Position numbers and translations under genes: made by a program. Below the pieces are notes generated by a model. It ran no database searches, was not told the DNA's origin, and saw only the letters and a program-made list of their open reading frames with translations. Shown here one piece after another: positions 10,640 through 10,784 of a DNA stretch of 10,784 nucleotides; the stretch's first letter is position 1; each line of letters starts with the position of its first letter. Source of the DNA: an uncultured Oscillibacter sp. (GTDB lineage: Bacteria; Bacillota; Clostridia; Oscillospirales; Oscillospiraceae); assembly GCA_947245315.1 (NCBI GenBank), contig CAMXNV010000058.1, positions 1 to 10,784 of the forward strand, read 5' to 3'.

Positions 10640-10784
10640 AGGCGGAGAGGGCCTGGACTCGCCCTTGCGGGCGGGGAGGGGGATTGCAGCCATGAAGATG
10701 GCTGGTCCTTTGCACCCCCCATTTTCTCCTTTTCTTCCAGAAGAAAACGAGAAAACGGGCCGTGCACGGTCCAAAAGAGTAAAA

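Noticed and set aside
10741..10772. A possible minus-strand terminator (GGACCG-TGCA-CGGCCC followed by GTTTTC)
   Set aside because: The stem is only 6 bp with a mismatch on the relevant strand, and no minus-strand gene is known to end there.
9188..10774. A 528-residue minus-strand ORF opposite the Nudix and response regulator genes
   Set aside because: It spans two well-defined genes on the plus strand and shows no protein motifs.
10692..10784. A short open frame starting at ATG 10692 and running off the right edge
   Set aside because: A purine-rich stretch lies upstream, but the 31 visible codons show no family features and no histidine-kinase membrane helix, so it cannot be called.

Overview
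The window is GC-rich DNA (most codons end in G or C) from what looks like a low-motility-signal, high-GC member of the Clostridia, most likely an Oscillospiraceae-type gut Firmicute. The reasons are strong AAGGAGG-type ribosome binding sites, sigma-A promoters with 17-bp spacers, tRNAs with encoded CCA, a Firmicute-type SOS box, a Thermus/archaeal-type prolyl-tRNA synthetase, a WalR/PhoB-like regulator and a YacP/Rae1-type nuclease domain. The taxonomic call is an inference; no rRNA is present.

Layout. (1) Positions 1-927: a LexA/CI-like repressor (XRE helix-turn-helix plus S24 autopeptidase) with its promoter, and a divergent leftward promoter that carries an SOS-type box in its spacer. Two CAAG-N3-CTTG palindromes sit around these promoters. 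(2) Positions 934-1240: a compact element not covered by any long ORF. It reads as a complete type I toxin-antitoxin locus: a 25-residue hydrophobic toxin gene on the minus strand with promoter, ribosome binding site and terminator, and a convergent ~105-nt antisense RNA with its own promoter and terminator. (3) Positions 1379-2887: proS with its own promoter. (4) Positions 2987-8283: a rightward cluster with a zinc-ribbon membrane protein broken by an in-frame TGA and a C7 frameshift, a DUF1624/HGSNAT-like membrane acyltransferase, an 882-residue fusion of a TetM/EF-G-like GTPase to a complete Rae1/YacP-like NYN nuclease, and a short LspA-like protein. The last three are linked by ATGA overlaps and end in a strong terminator that overlaps the last stop codon. 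(5) Positions 8297-9086: a minus-strand tRNA block, in transcription order Val(TAC)-Asp(GTC)-Phe(GAA)-Gly(GCC)-Cys(GCA). Cys has its own promoter and is separated from Gly by palindromic and heptamer repeats. (6) Positions 9154-10639: an ADP-ribose-type Nudix hydrolase and an OmpR/PhoB-class response regulator.

How the parts work together. The left end looks like a DNA-damage-responsive switch: the repressor probably controls itself and a gene beyond the left edge, and that gene also has a LexA-type site. The toxin locus is self-contained. The most striking protein is the GTPase-nuclease fusion: its N-terminal half belongs to factors that enter the ribosomal A site, and its C-terminal domain is the homologue of an mRNase known to cut in the A site. 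One polypeptide may therefore recognise a ribosome state and cut the mRNA there.
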